A stretch of DNA of 64,000 nt. Source: Capniomyces stellatus. Taxonomy: Eukaryota; Kickxellomycota; Harpellomycetes; Harpellales; Legeriomycetaceae. The stretch spans positions 376,013-440,012 of the forward strand of contig LUVW01000022.1 in assembly GCA_001661515.1 (NCBI GenBank), given 5' to 3'. The translations under genes and the position numbers were made by a program. Positions 1 to 9,732 of the stretch are shown here, in pieces (position 1 is the stretch's first letter; each line of letters starts with the position of its first letter). The notes beneath the pieces were generated by a model. That model saw only the letters and a program-made list of their open reading frames with translations, did not search any database and was not told where the DNA came from.

Positions 1-804
1 GAACTGGGGGCCGATGTCCATGCTTACAACGAGGCACCGCTCGTTAATGCCTGCCAATCAAGATACTCAAAGATTGTCGATTTGCTGCTTGAGAACGGAG
101 CTGATTGGAAGACCAAGCTGAACTGTGACCTGTTGGTGGCAGTTGAGAAGAGAGGGCTGGATAAGGTGAAGAGGCTGGTTGGGATGGGGGCTGATGTTGG
201 GTTTAGAGACAGCATTGGGCTGGTTTGGGCGTGTCAGAGTGGCAGTTTGGAGATAGCGCGGGTATTGATTGAGAGTGGAGCGGATGTGCAGGCAAGAAAG
301 AACAGGGCACTGATTGCAGCGTGCAGAAAGGGGCACGTCGAGGTTATCAGGCTGTTGGTTGAGAGCGGGGCTGATATGTATGCACGGAACAACAGGCCGA
401 TCATCAGTGCTATGCTGGCTGGGCATTATGATGTAAAGAAGGTGTTTGAGGAGCTTGGATTTGATAAAATGCGCAACGAAAAGCCGATTATGCACTGGCT
501 ATTTAAAAAAGTGGACATCAAACAGGTGTTTGAGATGTTTGCGGAGAACGAGATTAGTAATGCTAACTACGATCTTACGATCTGGGCGGTTGCCGGGAAC
601 AATGATATTTTGGGAGATATTTTAGACGAAAGTTATGGTAAAGGGAATGCCCATAGACTGGCGTTCCAAATGGCCAAGGATAGAGATTACGATTGTTGCG
701 TTAGACTGTTTGAATCTCACTATGAAAACGGCGAATATAGAATTAATGTACGATCTGGAATGAGCGAACATTCGTATTATTCTGTTAGCGACCTTTCAGA
801 CTAG
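1..804 (+). CDS. Ankyrin-repeat protein, 5' end outside the window
   Basis: The frame is open from base 1 to the TAG at 802-804, so the gene starts upstream and only about 267 C-terminal residues are seen. About five ankyrin units are recognisable, each about 31-33 residues, with the signature G-H-x-E-V-I-R-L-L-V-E-S-G-A-D (for example AACRKGHVEVIRLLVESGAD near 319-380). Repeat quality fades after about base 450, leaving a non-repeat tail of about 115 residues that ends in a Ser/Tyr/Asp-rich stretch. Ankyrin stacks bind other proteins; no enzymatic or targeting domain is visible in this part, so the specific role is unknown. The in-frame ATG at 82 is internal to a repeat and is not the real start. 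Tandem 20-bp repeats follow directly downstream. Confidence 0.85.
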   Translation, partial: ELGADVHAYNEAPLVNACQSRYSKIVDLLLENGADWKTKLNCDLLVAVEKRGLDKVKRLVGMGADVGFRDSIGLVWACQSGSLEIARVLIESGADVQARKNRALIAACRKGHVEVIRLLVESGADMYARNNRPIISAMLAGHYDVKKVFEELGFDKMRNEKPIMHWLFKKVDIKQVFEMFAENEISNANYDLTIWAVAGNNDILGDILDESYGKGNAHRLAFQMAKDRDYDCCVRLFESHYENGEYRINVRSGMSEHSYYSVSDLSD

Positions 805-1131
805 CCTAAAAATGAGTCGGGTCACTAGTAGAGCACGAGTTTGAATAGTAGAACATAAGTTTGGATAGTATAGCATGAGTTTGGGTAGTAGAACACGATT
901 TCATTTACATTTTTTATAGACCAACATTATATCCCATTTCAGTTTACTGTGCCATTTGGTTATAATTTTGCTCGAATTAAAGCTGAAAACTGTTTGATGC
1001 TGTTGTGTCAAAGACGATAACTCGAATTGTGAGTTTAAACTATCAGTATTCCGACCAAGTCTATCACACATGCTAAACTTTTGAGGATATTCAAAATTAT
1101 CACGTTATAACAGTTAATTTATTGTGTTTTG
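805..1131. other. Spacer with a degenerate 20-bp tandem repeat
   Basis: Intergenic DNA after the ankyrin gene. Bases 826-900 hold 3.7 diverged copies of a 20-bp unit starting tagta-g-a (826-845, 846-865, 866-885, 886-900). Nothing coding is visible. Confidence 0.7.
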
Positions 1132-1264
1132 GTTTATAGTTTATAGTTTATAGTTTATAGTTTATAGTTTATAGTTTATAGTTTATAGTTTATAGTTTAT
1201 AGTTTGTGGTTTGTGGTTTGTGGTTTGTGGTTTGTGGTTTGTGGTTTGTGGTTTGTGGTTTATA
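1132..1264. repeat. 7-bp minisatellite that switches unit sequence
   Basis: Ten copies of GTTTATA (1132-1201) are followed in perfect register by eight copies of GTTTGTG (1202-1257), then one GTTTATA (1258-1264). The array lies in the 3' flank between the convergent ankyrin and basic-protein genes. Confidence 0.95.
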
Positions 1265-1318
1265 GTTTCTTATTGACATATTTAAAATAAGCTAGGTTTC
1301 ATTTCTCTCTATTTCTAT

Positions 1319-1858
1319 CTACAACTCTTCATCCGAGTCGATTTCTTCAACAACCGCAGCTCTGTTTGTGCCAAGATGGCCTAAGCTGCTATTGCCAGCA
1401 AAATACACTGGTTCACTAGGCTTGTCTCCGCTATTGGCGCTGGAGAACATACTTGTTAATCCGTCTATTGCCCCGCTCAGTTCCTGTTGTTGGAGTTCGT
1501 ACTGCTGGATTTTCAGTTTTTGCTGATGTAAAGCCATTTCAACGGCCTCTGATCCACCAACTTGAGGGCTGTCAAATAGGTGTTTTGACTTGGGGTTTCC
1601 AGTAATTCCAATTCCTCGAAGAAAGTCCACCTTTCCAGACTCGTTATTTTTTGCTTTATTTGCATTGATTTTGTTTGGATTCAACAAGTCCAGCATTTCA
1701 GCTCGCCCCTCTTTATGCGAAAGCTTCTTGTCCATTGTCTTGTTCATTCTCAACACTGTCTTTGGCTTTAACTTATTCGTTTTCTCATATGGCTTAAAAG
1801 CAGCATTGGAATCGGCCTTTGTTTTTGTTTTTGTTTTGACTCTCCCTTTGCTTCCCAT
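1319..1858 (-). CDS. Small basic protein of unknown function, possibly nucleolar
   Basis: Single-exon frame of 179 residues from the ATG at 1858-1856 to a stop at 1319. The first 75 residues are Lys-rich, with a K-T-K-T-K-T-K run near the start. A middle segment (about residues 108-135) is Gln-rich and predicted helical (HQQKLKIQQYELQQQELSGA). The protein ends in an acidic EEIDSDEEL tail. Basic-coil-acidic composition is common in ribosome-assembly proteins (for example the SLX9 or ALB1 classes), but I cannot match it to any of these families. No signal peptide or membrane segment. A short divergent ORF starts 87 bp upstream. Real gene likely; function unassigned. Confidence 0.6.
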   Translation of the reverse strand: MGSKGRVKTKTKTKADSNAAFKPYEKTNKLKPKTVLRMNKTMDKKLSHKEGRAEMLDLLNPNKINANKAKNNESGKVDFLRGIGITGNPKSKHLFDSPQVGGSEAVEMALHQQKLKIQQYELQQQELSGAIDGLTSMFSSANSGDKPSEPVYFAGNSSLGHLGTNRAAVVEEIDSDEEL

Positions 1859-1944
1859 TTTCTCTTGTACTATTGTATGTTCTATATCTCTGCTGGTTGG
1901 GGTTATTTATTATAAATCTATTTATTTATGTGGTTTATTGGAAA

Positions 1945-2091
1945 TGAGCGCAGCATATCAAAATATAAAATATCATGACATAAAATATCCCTATTCCAAA
2001 ATGCCACCGTTTGCCAATATTCCTTCGATCTATAGATCGTCCGTACCCGTAGGGCATTGGTTCAAAGGCATTGGTTGTACTTTAATTGCTT
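1945..2091 (+). CDS. Possible tiny ORF or first exon (doubtful)
   Basis: An ATG at 1945 opens 48 codons (MSAAYQNIKYHDIKYPYSKM...) ending at TAA 2089-2091. The N-terminus is rich in Tyr and Pro, and the end (VGHWFKGIG) resembles the start of a small mitochondrial inner-membrane subunit, but no downstream membrane exon could be joined convincingly. It lies divergent to the basic protein, 87 bp from its start. It could be a real small protein, a first exon, or chance. Confidence 0.2.
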
Positions 2092-2843
2092 AAAATACGG
2101 GTGGTTGGGTGACCCTTCCTAACACTGGGTGAAATGAACTTGCTCAGCTGATTGTCGACTGCAATATCTAGCTTTTTGCTAGCCCATTCATTCCAAAAAG
2201 AAAAAGTTTCCAAGATAGTTTTAGACTCATGCCCCTAGAGTCCGACCACTGTGGCTTGGCCCAATACACGTTAGTCGTAACAAAATTTTTAACTCTTGAT
2301 CATGTCTTTCCAGCCCAGTTATAACCTTAAGGTCTCGTCACTGCTAAAAAACCAACCCTGAATAAAAAATATCTGCTAAAAAACTCGGGTTTAACTGCAG
2401 CCAACCTTGATGTTAGATTTGTTTCTCTGCTTAGAACTAGTATTTTAAATCCGTTAAGTTTGGATCTCGAATATGAAACTGACTCAAAGTTCGGGGTGAA
2501 CTGATCACTGGAGCCTGTTCCTACAATCACCTGACACTACTTTGGTGTAGCTCGTCAGTTCAATCGTAATGACCTATCTACTCAGGGCACGCGGAGGCTA
2601 GATACTGTCGGCTTTTTACATATTTTACCATTACAGGTTTAAGACTATTAAGATTCTCGATTATGCAAAGACAAAACGAATCATTAAATCAGACCGTTTT
2701 TTTTCTCGTACTTTTATTATTATTAAGCATTCTAAATATTAAAGTTCTTGGAAACAGTCAAGTCTTGTATAACAAAAGCCAACTACTATAGCAAGCACGA
2801 GAGTAAAATACATACACCACACGTTAGCCAAAGCGAACGTGAA
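2092..2843. other. Spacer, no gene seen
   Basis: AT-rich intergenic sequence upstream of the 3' end of the GPI10-like gene. A few short frames on both strands have no recognisable content. Confidence 0.5.
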
Positions 2844-5312
2844 CTATTTTGACGTCTTGCAATAGACAAGCACATCCCCTTTACGTCTGTGGTCGGGGTC
2901 CCAGAAAGTATTGAAGAAATGAGCACACTATAAAAGTAATAAAAATCGATTAAAGAATGAAATGTAAACAACACATTTAAAAACAGATCAAGTAGATTAC
3001 ACAGCACTACTTACTCTTATATAGCCTTTACTAGCCAAAAGTTCTTTAATTCTTGGCTCCATAGCCTGGTATATAACAATATGGCTTGGCCAGTACCTAA
3101 TTGCCATTTTGGCGCCATCGCTTTCATGGGCACGTTGGCCAACTTGGTTCGGGTTTTTGAGCGGTTTGTTTACCAAGACATTTGTGAGTTTGTCAAGGAA
3201 TCTATCTTGCTGGCCTAGACCGTCTTGGGGCTTATCTACCATTGCAACGTTTAAAAAGCGGACGGGATCCTCCTCAAAATCCTGTGCCTCCCAGTAATGC
3301 GTGTCCAGCTCACTCTGATTCATAGGTGGGTCGCAGGTCAAGAACCACATTGGGATTGGCTTGTGTATATGGCTGTAGAAGGGCGTTGAATGGCATGGCA
3401 TCAGAAAACCTATATCCGACGCCTTGCCTTTGTATGCCTCGTTTCTGAGGTAATCCATTACCCCCAAAACACCACGCATGTGCATCAAGTTTGAAAAAAT
3501 AGCCACCGGGATATTAGTAAGAAGTATTACCAACAGAACGTTCTTCTTGGTGAGCAGTTTGCTAAAAAACACCGAGCTTCCTACAATCGATCTCAAGTTT
3601 CTTTGAGAGTTGGTGGAGAATTCTGCTTCCCTGAACACGCTGGTGTTGTGGAGATCGCCCAGTGAATCTTTGCCAAGGGCTTTGTTTATTCTTCCAAATA
3701 TCGCCGATGGCCCAAACAAGCTCTCAAACCCAACACCCGCATACGCAAAGCCTATTGGCATCAAAGGAAAAAGAAATCTATATTCTTTATGTCCTGCAAA
3801 CGAATACACAATAATTGTCCCCAATGCTACCAATGCCGGCTCTACCCCTCCATAGTTGAGCCCAACCATATCTGTTTTTTTGCTGGGTCTTGTGCCCGAT
3901 CTATTCCATTCAAAGTATATCCCATAAAACACAAACGGCAACAGACTTGTAAATATCACTGGCAGGCTCACAAAGTAGTGGTAGAATATCGACGATTTCC
4001 CAAACCAGATTGCCAAATTCTGCTCCAAGTTGAATCTGTAAAAGTTGTACAGAGGGAAGCTCCACTCGCCATACCCGATTCTATCGATCCATAACATGGC
4101 TGATACCGATATAGACCTAAAAGCCATCAAAGTTCATATACAGTATAGCTTTAGAATCCCACAGCTCCAATGCTTTACTCTACGTACGATCTGATAAATA
4201 TGCTTTTACCCTATAACCGCAACGCTTTTGACTATATATAATCTTTGGCGCATACTTGAAGAACCCAGCAAAGCAACTCCAGCTATAAGCCACATCACCG
4301 CATTCGTTGGTCTGAAGATACACCCTATCCCCGCAAAAACAAGCGAATTCCGCACATTTCTATTCATTTTTCATTTTCCAAATGCTTGTTATTCCGACAT
4401 CTCGTATCTTCTTTCAATTAGGCTGCCTCTAAGCAAGTAATTTGCTCGTTAGGCATTCCTACACACACGAAAATATTATATTATGTCTATACTCACCTTT
4501 TAAACCGTGAATCGCAAGTCGTTGAAAGATCCCTTTTCCATGGCCAGTTTGCATATGTCATTGACGCAAACATCGTTTCAATCGCATTGCTTAATGGCCT
4601 TGACATGCCTGTAAAAGTCATCCATGATACAATTGACCATAGTAGCTATTCGTTCCAATTCGTATTCCAAGAATATGTTTTGGTATTTAAATCCGCCTTT
4701 AATCACTCTTATTTTACCACTAGATTCAAACTCAATTCTTACTGTTTTATATATATATATATCTAAACAAGTTCAATCCAATTAAAAAAAAACCACCTTC
4801 ACTTACGGCCCATTCACCTCCTTTTCTCCCCACAAAGCGGGTGGCAAAAATAAAAGTATAGTAATCGGATGTAGCAGATATTAACGCAACAACAAGATAA
4901 GGCGCAAACAGCTAAAAGTATCCAACGAAGCAATTTAGTGTTAAAGCGTTGTAGGTACGTTGAAACAACACAATTGTTCGATTTTGTCAATGTTTTAGAA
5001 CTAAAAGCAACCACAGCAATATTATTAATAATGATTCACAATATAGTTACCCTGAAAACTTACAATTAGGCTGTTGTCGAGATTAAGAAATTCCAAAACT
5101 TTATATACTGCTGCAAACAGCATGGGATGAGCCCAGCCTCGAAGCTTCTCTCTCCATTCCCAGCTCAGATATCCATACCCAAACACTAGACGATGAGCTA
5201 CCTCAAGACTTTGCCAAGTTTCGTCTGGGTGGAATATTGTTTTATTTAGGGCTACGTTTACCAATCTATACACCAACAGCAGCCCAAATATCTTTGCTCC
5301 TTTAGAAACCAT
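2844..5312 (-). CDS. GPI10: GPI mannosyltransferase 3 (GPI10/PIG-B), six exons
   Basis: GT22-family ER membrane enzyme that adds the third alpha-1,2-linked mannose to the GPI-anchor precursor, using dolichol-phosphate-mannose. Exons on the minus strand, all phase-consistent: 5312-5064, 4911-4807, 4645-4497, 4359-4210, 4116-3015, 2927-2844, giving 612 residues (human PIG-B 554). Visible family signatures: HPDETWQSLEVAHRLVFGYG with the catalytic acidic pair in the first luminal loop (residues about 28-47), SRPLSNAIET, FRPTNAVMW, DRIGYGEW, the HKEYRFLFPLMP motif, MPCHSTPFYSH, and HFFNTFWDPDHRRKGDVLVY in the last 27-residue exon. Multiple hydrophobic segments fit a polytopic protein. The long exon runs 5 codons past its donor (GTAAGT at 3014), so the last exon is easily missed. 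A tRNA-His lies 350 bp upstream. Confidence 0.93.
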
Positions 5313-5658
5313 TTTATTGCTGCTCGACTTGGCTACAGCCTTTCTACCCCGAATCTCTGGATTAGATGAACTAGTGTTGTTTGTTTGTCTGTTTATTTGT
5401 TCCGTTTTTCAAGTAAACACAGAACTCTACAATTTTCAACTCGCACAAATTTAAAAGAAAAAAAAAGGATTAACGGTCGAAAGCTGTAGAAAACAAAATA
5501 TCTCAAAATTGAAATCCAGATATAAAAGTGAGAATTTGATGTCAAGTTTGTTTATTGTCAAGGCATCGCTGTTAAAAAAAATCAATTACTTTTAAACCAA
5601 TTTACATTTCGACTCGACACAAAAAAAAATTAGGTGGAAAACCCAAATAAAAACAATT
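5313..5658. other. Spacer between GPI10 start and tRNA
   Basis: AT-rich promoter region of the minus-strand GPI10-like gene with several A-runs (for example 5455-5466). At 5646-5658 the minus strand carries a T5 run directly after the tRNA 3' end, a plausible Pol III stop. Confidence 0.5.
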
Positions 5659-5728
5659 GCCGTTGCCTGGAATCGAACCAGGGTCATCACGGCCACAACG
5701 TGATGTACTGCCACTATACTACAACGGC
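5659..5728 (-). tRNA. tRNA-His (GTG)
   Basis: The minus strand folds into a cloverleaf. The acceptor stem GCCGTTG (5728-5722) pairs with CAACGGC (5665-5659). The anticodon stem TCACG/CGTGA closes a TTGTGGC loop with anticodon GTG. The T arm has the consensus GGTTCGATTCC. No intron. CCA and the G-1 base typical of tRNA-His are not encoded, as expected for a eukaryotic nuclear gene. A T5 run about 5 bases downstream can terminate Pol III. Confidence 0.95.
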
Positions 5729-6412
5729 GCGTTGAAAATTTTTAAATTGTAAACTACTAATTACTTTACTCTGCAGTTACTTTTCTCTATTTTGAATTGA
5801 CTATGGCTTTGTTGTTGTACTTGTATGTTTACTTTATTTCACGGTGCTACTGGGTCTTAATTATTCAATATGGCTATACAACTGTTTGTATATACTGTTA
5901 TTTCAAAGTTTTTGTGTTGTATACTTTGCACCCGTTTATTTACTTTTTTTTTGACTCATTATAACTTCTCGACCTGATTGTGAAATTTATTACAAAATTG
6001 GACTATTTCAAGTTCATTGTATAGTATCAAAAAAAAGAAAAAAAAAAGAGTCCTGATATCTTTAATCAATCAAAACAAATCAATCGAACAAAGCTAAACC
6101 AAATAAAACAATTTACAATTTTTTTTTACTATGTTTATGTATTTTTTTTTTCAACCTGATTCCATTTGTTGGATGTTTGCGATAAATGGTTGAATTCGAA
6201 TAGATAATTTGGAGATTTTTATATTTGAAATCCAACTATCAATATTTTTTTCATAAGTGCAAAAATAAAAAGTGCTAAAAGGTAAGTGTTAAAAAAGAAA
6301 AAAACACCCGAAATCAAAGCCAAGTTGAGGTTGGAGAATCACAAGCATATTTTTAAACTGGTTATTTTTGCTTAGCTAGATTCAAACTCGAACCAGAAAT
6401 CACAAATTCAAA
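5729..6412. other. AT-rich 5' region of the uL2m gene
   Basis: Homopolymer-rich spacer. A strong donor-like gtaagtg at 6282 followed by possible acceptors (ttag at about 6373-6376) could be a 5'-UTR intron of the downstream ribosomal protein gene; this is untested. No coding content seen. Confidence 0.4.
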
Positions 6413-7555
6413 ATGCTCGTAAATTGTCGGGGCCTTGGAAAGCAGATTCCAAAATTGATAAGATCTGCTTTATCGAACCAGCAGAAGCTCGGTGTCAAGC
6501 CTGTTTTTGATCTGAGATCAGGTTCTAATGAGGCAAATTTGTTCAAGCAAGTTCGTTCAATGTCAGTAACAACTGATGATGGACAGTTTAAAACCTGGAA
6601 GCCGATAACACCGGGAGTTCGAGGTAAAAAAATGGCATCAAGAGCCCATCTTTGGAAGGGCAAGCCAGAAAGATCATTAACAATAGCAAAACGACGAACA
6701 GGAGGAAGAAACTTTACAGGAAGAATCACAATTCGCCACAGAGGAGGAGGAGCCAAACGAAGAATTCGATTGGTGGATTTTTTCCGCAAAGAACAGGGAG
6801 CCCAAGAGGTTTTGCGTATAGAGTATGATCCAGGAAGAACAGCGCACATTGCACTGATTAGAAATCTGGAATCAAAGAACATATCCTATATTTTAGCGCC
6901 AGAGGGCCTTAAGCCAGGAATGATAGTCGAGTCCTATATGTCCAAGCTCAAGCGGGTGTCTAGGAAGTCCAGCAAAACCACATCGAACAGCGCAGAATCG
7001 GGTGCAATTGAGGATTTAAACGATTCAGAGGACTTTGAACAAAGCAAAGAGATTAAAGATATGTTGGAGCAGAGTAATTTGGCACGATCGATCAAAATTG
7101 AAGTTGGAAACTGCATGCCGCTCAAGTTAATTCCAGCCGGAACAACTATCCACAACATTGGTTTACATTCAGGTGGCCGTGCTCAGCTTTGTAGGTCAGC
7201 AGGAGCCAATGCCCAGCTTTTGTATACAGCGCCCAAAGGAACAGCACAGGTCAAGCTTGCCAGTGGCGAGGTTAGACGTATTCCAGTGGAATGCTGTGCA
7301 ACAGTTGGAATGGTGAGCAACATTAACCACAAATACGAGATTATTGGAAAGGCAGGATCAAATAGACATCGTGGTTGGCGTCCAACAGTTAGAGGAACTG
7401 CTATGAATAAGCACGATCATCCAAATGGTGGTGGTCGTGGTAAAAGCAGAGGTGGTAAGCAGTCCAGCAGTCCATGGGGCAAATTGGCCAAGGGAGGAAA
7501 AACAAGAACCAAAACCAACCCTATGGTTATTAGAAGTCGCAAAATGAACAAATAG
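6413..7555 (+). CDS. RML2: Mitochondrial large ribosomal subunit protein uL2m
   Basis: A 380-residue single-exon frame. The N-terminal about 50 residues are Arg/Ser/Lys-rich with few acids, as in a mitochondrial presequence. The body follows bacterial L2: TGRITIRHRGGGAKRRIRLVD (about residues 101-120), ILAPEGLKPG, IPAGTTIHNIGLHSGG, LCRSAGANAQ, KAGSNRHRGWRPTVRGTAMN and DHPNGGGRGKSRGG, including the conserved His of the peptidyl-transferase loop. An acidic/serine insertion (about residues 181-225, SNSAESGAIEDLNDSEDFEQ) sits between the two halves and is absent from bacterial L2. Acts in the mitoribosome core. Genes on both sides are unrelated. Confidence 0.95.
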   Translation: MLVNCRGLGKQIPKLIRSALSNQQKLGVKPVFDLRSGSNEANLFKQVRSMSVTTDDGQFKTWKPITPGVRGKKMASRAHLWKGKPERSLTIAKRRTGGRNFTGRITIRHRGGGAKRRIRLVDFFRKEQGAQEVLRIEYDPGRTAHIALIRNLESKNISYILAPEGLKPGMIVESYMSKLKRVSRKSSKTTSNSAESGAIEDLNDSEDFEQSKEIKDMLEQSNLARSIKIEVGNCMPLKLIPAGTTIHNIGLHSGGRAQLCRSAGANAQLLYTAPKGTAQVKLASGEVRRIPVECCATVGMVSNINHKYEIIGKAGSNRHRGWRPTVRGTAMNKHDHPNGGGRGKSRGGKQSSSPWGKLAKGGKTRTKTNPMVIRSRKMNK

Positions 7556-7853
7556 TCGTACGTTGCTTTATAATTAAGGAGAATACTAACACCCATAATT
7601 ATTATTTTTTTTAAGAAAAAAATCACAGCATTTAAAACCTTTTTTTTATTATTTACTTATTCTTTACACTAAAGATTCTCTATATATTGCTTTATTAATA
7701 CTACATCTATTTTGAAACAAAAAAAAAACATTGTAATCAACTATAATCCAATACATAAAGTTGGTTTGCTTTATTTTTTTATTGGGTTTGGACACAACGG
7801 CTCAATAGAATGTATGTTTAAATTTAAATATGGACTTTGCAGTTTAGACGTTG
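7556..7853. other. 3' flank of uL2m
   Basis: AT-rich sequence with T- and A-runs and AATAC/ATAAA elements that may carry poly(A) signals. No gene seen. Confidence 0.5.
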
Positions 7854-8298
7854 TTAGATGAGGTCTTTTTTTTCCTTTTCGTGTTCAGCCCTAGAAATAA
7901 TATAGTTTCTATGGTAGCTCCAGCTAGCCTCCACCTGTTCGAGTACAATTGGCGGTTGAGAGGGAGAGAGGGAGATGATTTGGTGCTCTCTGTCTTTGGT
8001 TATGTGGACAACCCCTAACTCGTGATTATGGCACTGGCTCAGATTCATAAACCGCAGCAATACATTTGCTCGCCTTATTGCAGTTTAGTCACCATATAGG
8101 CTATTGTTTACAAGGGACTGAGAATATACGCATACATATAGTACAGCTGTAGTTTTGAATTAAGATTCCGTGTCTAAATCCATAGTGAATAACATATTTA
8201 GTATGCATAGTAGCATGCGCATTTGGCCAAGATACTCGATGGGCTATTTTTGGCGCATTTAGACTCGTATTTATTTCTATTGTGAGCTTCAGACTCAT
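7854..8298 (-). CDS. Doubtful small spliced gene
   Basis: Two neighbouring minus-strand frames: an ATG-led one at 8298-8101 (MSLKLTIEINTSLNAPKIAH...) and one at about 8072-7854 ending in SRAEHEKEKKDLI. Joining them needs introns. One candidate ends at 8073 after a ctaac-like branch and caataag acceptor, giving a last exon that reads RANVLLRFMNLSQCHNHELG. Base composition and the charged C-terminus look coding, but I could not fix the donors and recognise no family. It could equally be chance frames in a spacer. Confidence 0.25.
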
Positions 8299-8745
8299 CC
8301 TTGTTCTTTTTTGTCTTCAAATAAAGCAGCGGAAATCTTATAAAGACAATATAGCCATGTTTGCCTTTAACAAAAACATAGTGTGTATATGCCCGTTTGT
8401 TTCGACTCCACTAGAGTCTAGGCTTATTGAGCTTTTACATGGCTATTTGTATGCCCCAAAATTTTGGCCTTTTTTTTCTTTATCCAGTAGTGGTTTAATT
8501 AGGACCATAATTTTTGTTTGCAAAATAAAAGGCTGCTCAGCTTTTTTTTATTTTATTGAATCAGGCAGCTCAACATTTGAAGAAAGCTGGCCTAATTTAG
8601 TATAAAGCCTTGTCCACGAGCGAGCACACAGAGATAATCAACCTAATAAATCTTTATTCTTACATTTATTTCATGCAACCATAAGAAGATACTTGGCAAA
8701 TCAAATTATTAAAATCTCAAAGCAGGTCACTAGCAGAGTTAAATT
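8299..8745. other. Spacer, no convincing gene
   Basis: Contains a 107-codon plus-strand frame (8282-8605) rich in Phe, Ile, Ser and Cys from AT-rich DNA, which I do not accept as a gene. The part after 8600 is probably the promoter of the secreted-protein gene. Confidence 0.5.
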
Positions 8746-9279
8746 ATGAATATGAATATGAATATTATCATTTGTTTTGTCATGTTTGTTATTGGTTGCG
8801 TTTCAGAGCAGGCGCGCGAAGAAACAACTGGAGAAAAGTGCGTTCGGGAGGAGTGTAAAGGCGACCAAACTAACGTGCGGTGCATTGCCAACTGTTATGG
8901 AGTCCCAAGTCCCAACGAAAACATGGTCAAGCTTACAAATGGGTGCTATGTCGAGTGCATTTCTAGAAATCTGAACACAGATGACTACACTTTGTGCGTC
9001 GATTTCTGCGTAAAAAACTTTTACACGCACTCTGGAAATATAAAACCAGACGTATTGGAGCCTACTGAGAGTGCCAATGACAGAAAACACTTTATACCAG
9101 GGCTCGATGACAGGAATGCAAACCACACCAAAAACAACAAAACCAACGCCAGCGGAAACTCAACCAAAACCCAGTACAATTCCGATAGCGAAAGCTCAGC
9201 TATATCAACAAGAATTGGCACAGTATCGGCCATGGTTGTTTACTCGGCTTTTTTATTTGTCGCATTATGCTTGATATGA
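8746..9279 (+). CDS. Small secreted cysteine-rich protein, probably GPI-anchored
   Basis: A 177-residue single-exon protein. An N-terminal hydrophobic signal peptide (residues about 5-20, IIICFVMFVIGCVS) is followed by a mature region with eight Cys spaced C-x4-C-x9-C-x3-C-x18-C-x3-C-x12-C-x3-C (residues about 32-90). Next comes a Ser/Thr/Asn-rich stalk with several N-x-S/T sites (NHT, NKT, NAS, NST) and a C-terminal hydrophobic tail ending the protein (VSAMVVYSAFLFVALCLI), typical of a GPI-anchoring signal. Eight cysteines recall the CFEM domain, but the spacing differs. Likely a cell-surface protein whose anchor would need the GPI pathway, including the GPI10 product. Function unknown. Confidence 0.75.
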   Translation: MNMNMNIIICFVMFVIGCVSEQAREETTGEKCVREECKGDQTNVRCIANCYGVPSPNENMVKLTNGCYVECISRNLNTDDYTLCVDFCVKNFYTHSGNIKPDVLEPTESANDRKHFIPGLDDRNANHTKNNKTNASGNSTKTQYNSDSESSAISTRIGTVSAMVVYSAFLFVALCLI

Positions 9280-9732
9280 TTGGAACGTTTTAGTCATTTT
9301 AGCGCCATGTTTGTTTATCTATTTTACTAACTTTATACACTTTAGTACACTTTAATATACCCTAACTTTGTTACGCTCCAGGTACATCATCTTAAACCGA
9401 TTATACAAGCTTTATTAGTTTATACCCTATCAAATTTTAATTTGGAAAAACAATAAAGCTTAGCCAAAAAAAATACACATATTCAAATCTGTCTTTGTGG
9501 TAAGAGTGGCCATATACAGGCAGCAAGTAATAGAGCCAAAAGTATACCATGACCGCTGAAAGTGAAGGTCACAGGTATGCAGCAACAGCATTTACAAAGC
9601 GTTGGATTTTGCTACTAAAGCAAAGATCTGGCTCCTGGTAAAAGACTTTAAACGATAACAATAAATGTACAGGGTTGCAATGGACTGTAAACTGCTCATT
9701 CGGTCAATGCAAGAACGATGTTTGATCCCTGC
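9280..9732. other. Convergent 3' spacer
   Basis: Lies between the secreted-protein gene and the 3' end of the Aven-like gene. An AATAAA at about 9452 could serve the upstream gene. Nothing coding seen. Confidence 0.5.

Noticed and set aside
67..495. 142-codon minus-strand frame opposite the ankyrin gene
   Set aside because: The repeat periodicity comes from the ankyrin repeats on the other strand.
6379..6400. tRNA T-arm-like caaactcgaacc
   Set aside because: No cloverleaf can be formed around it.
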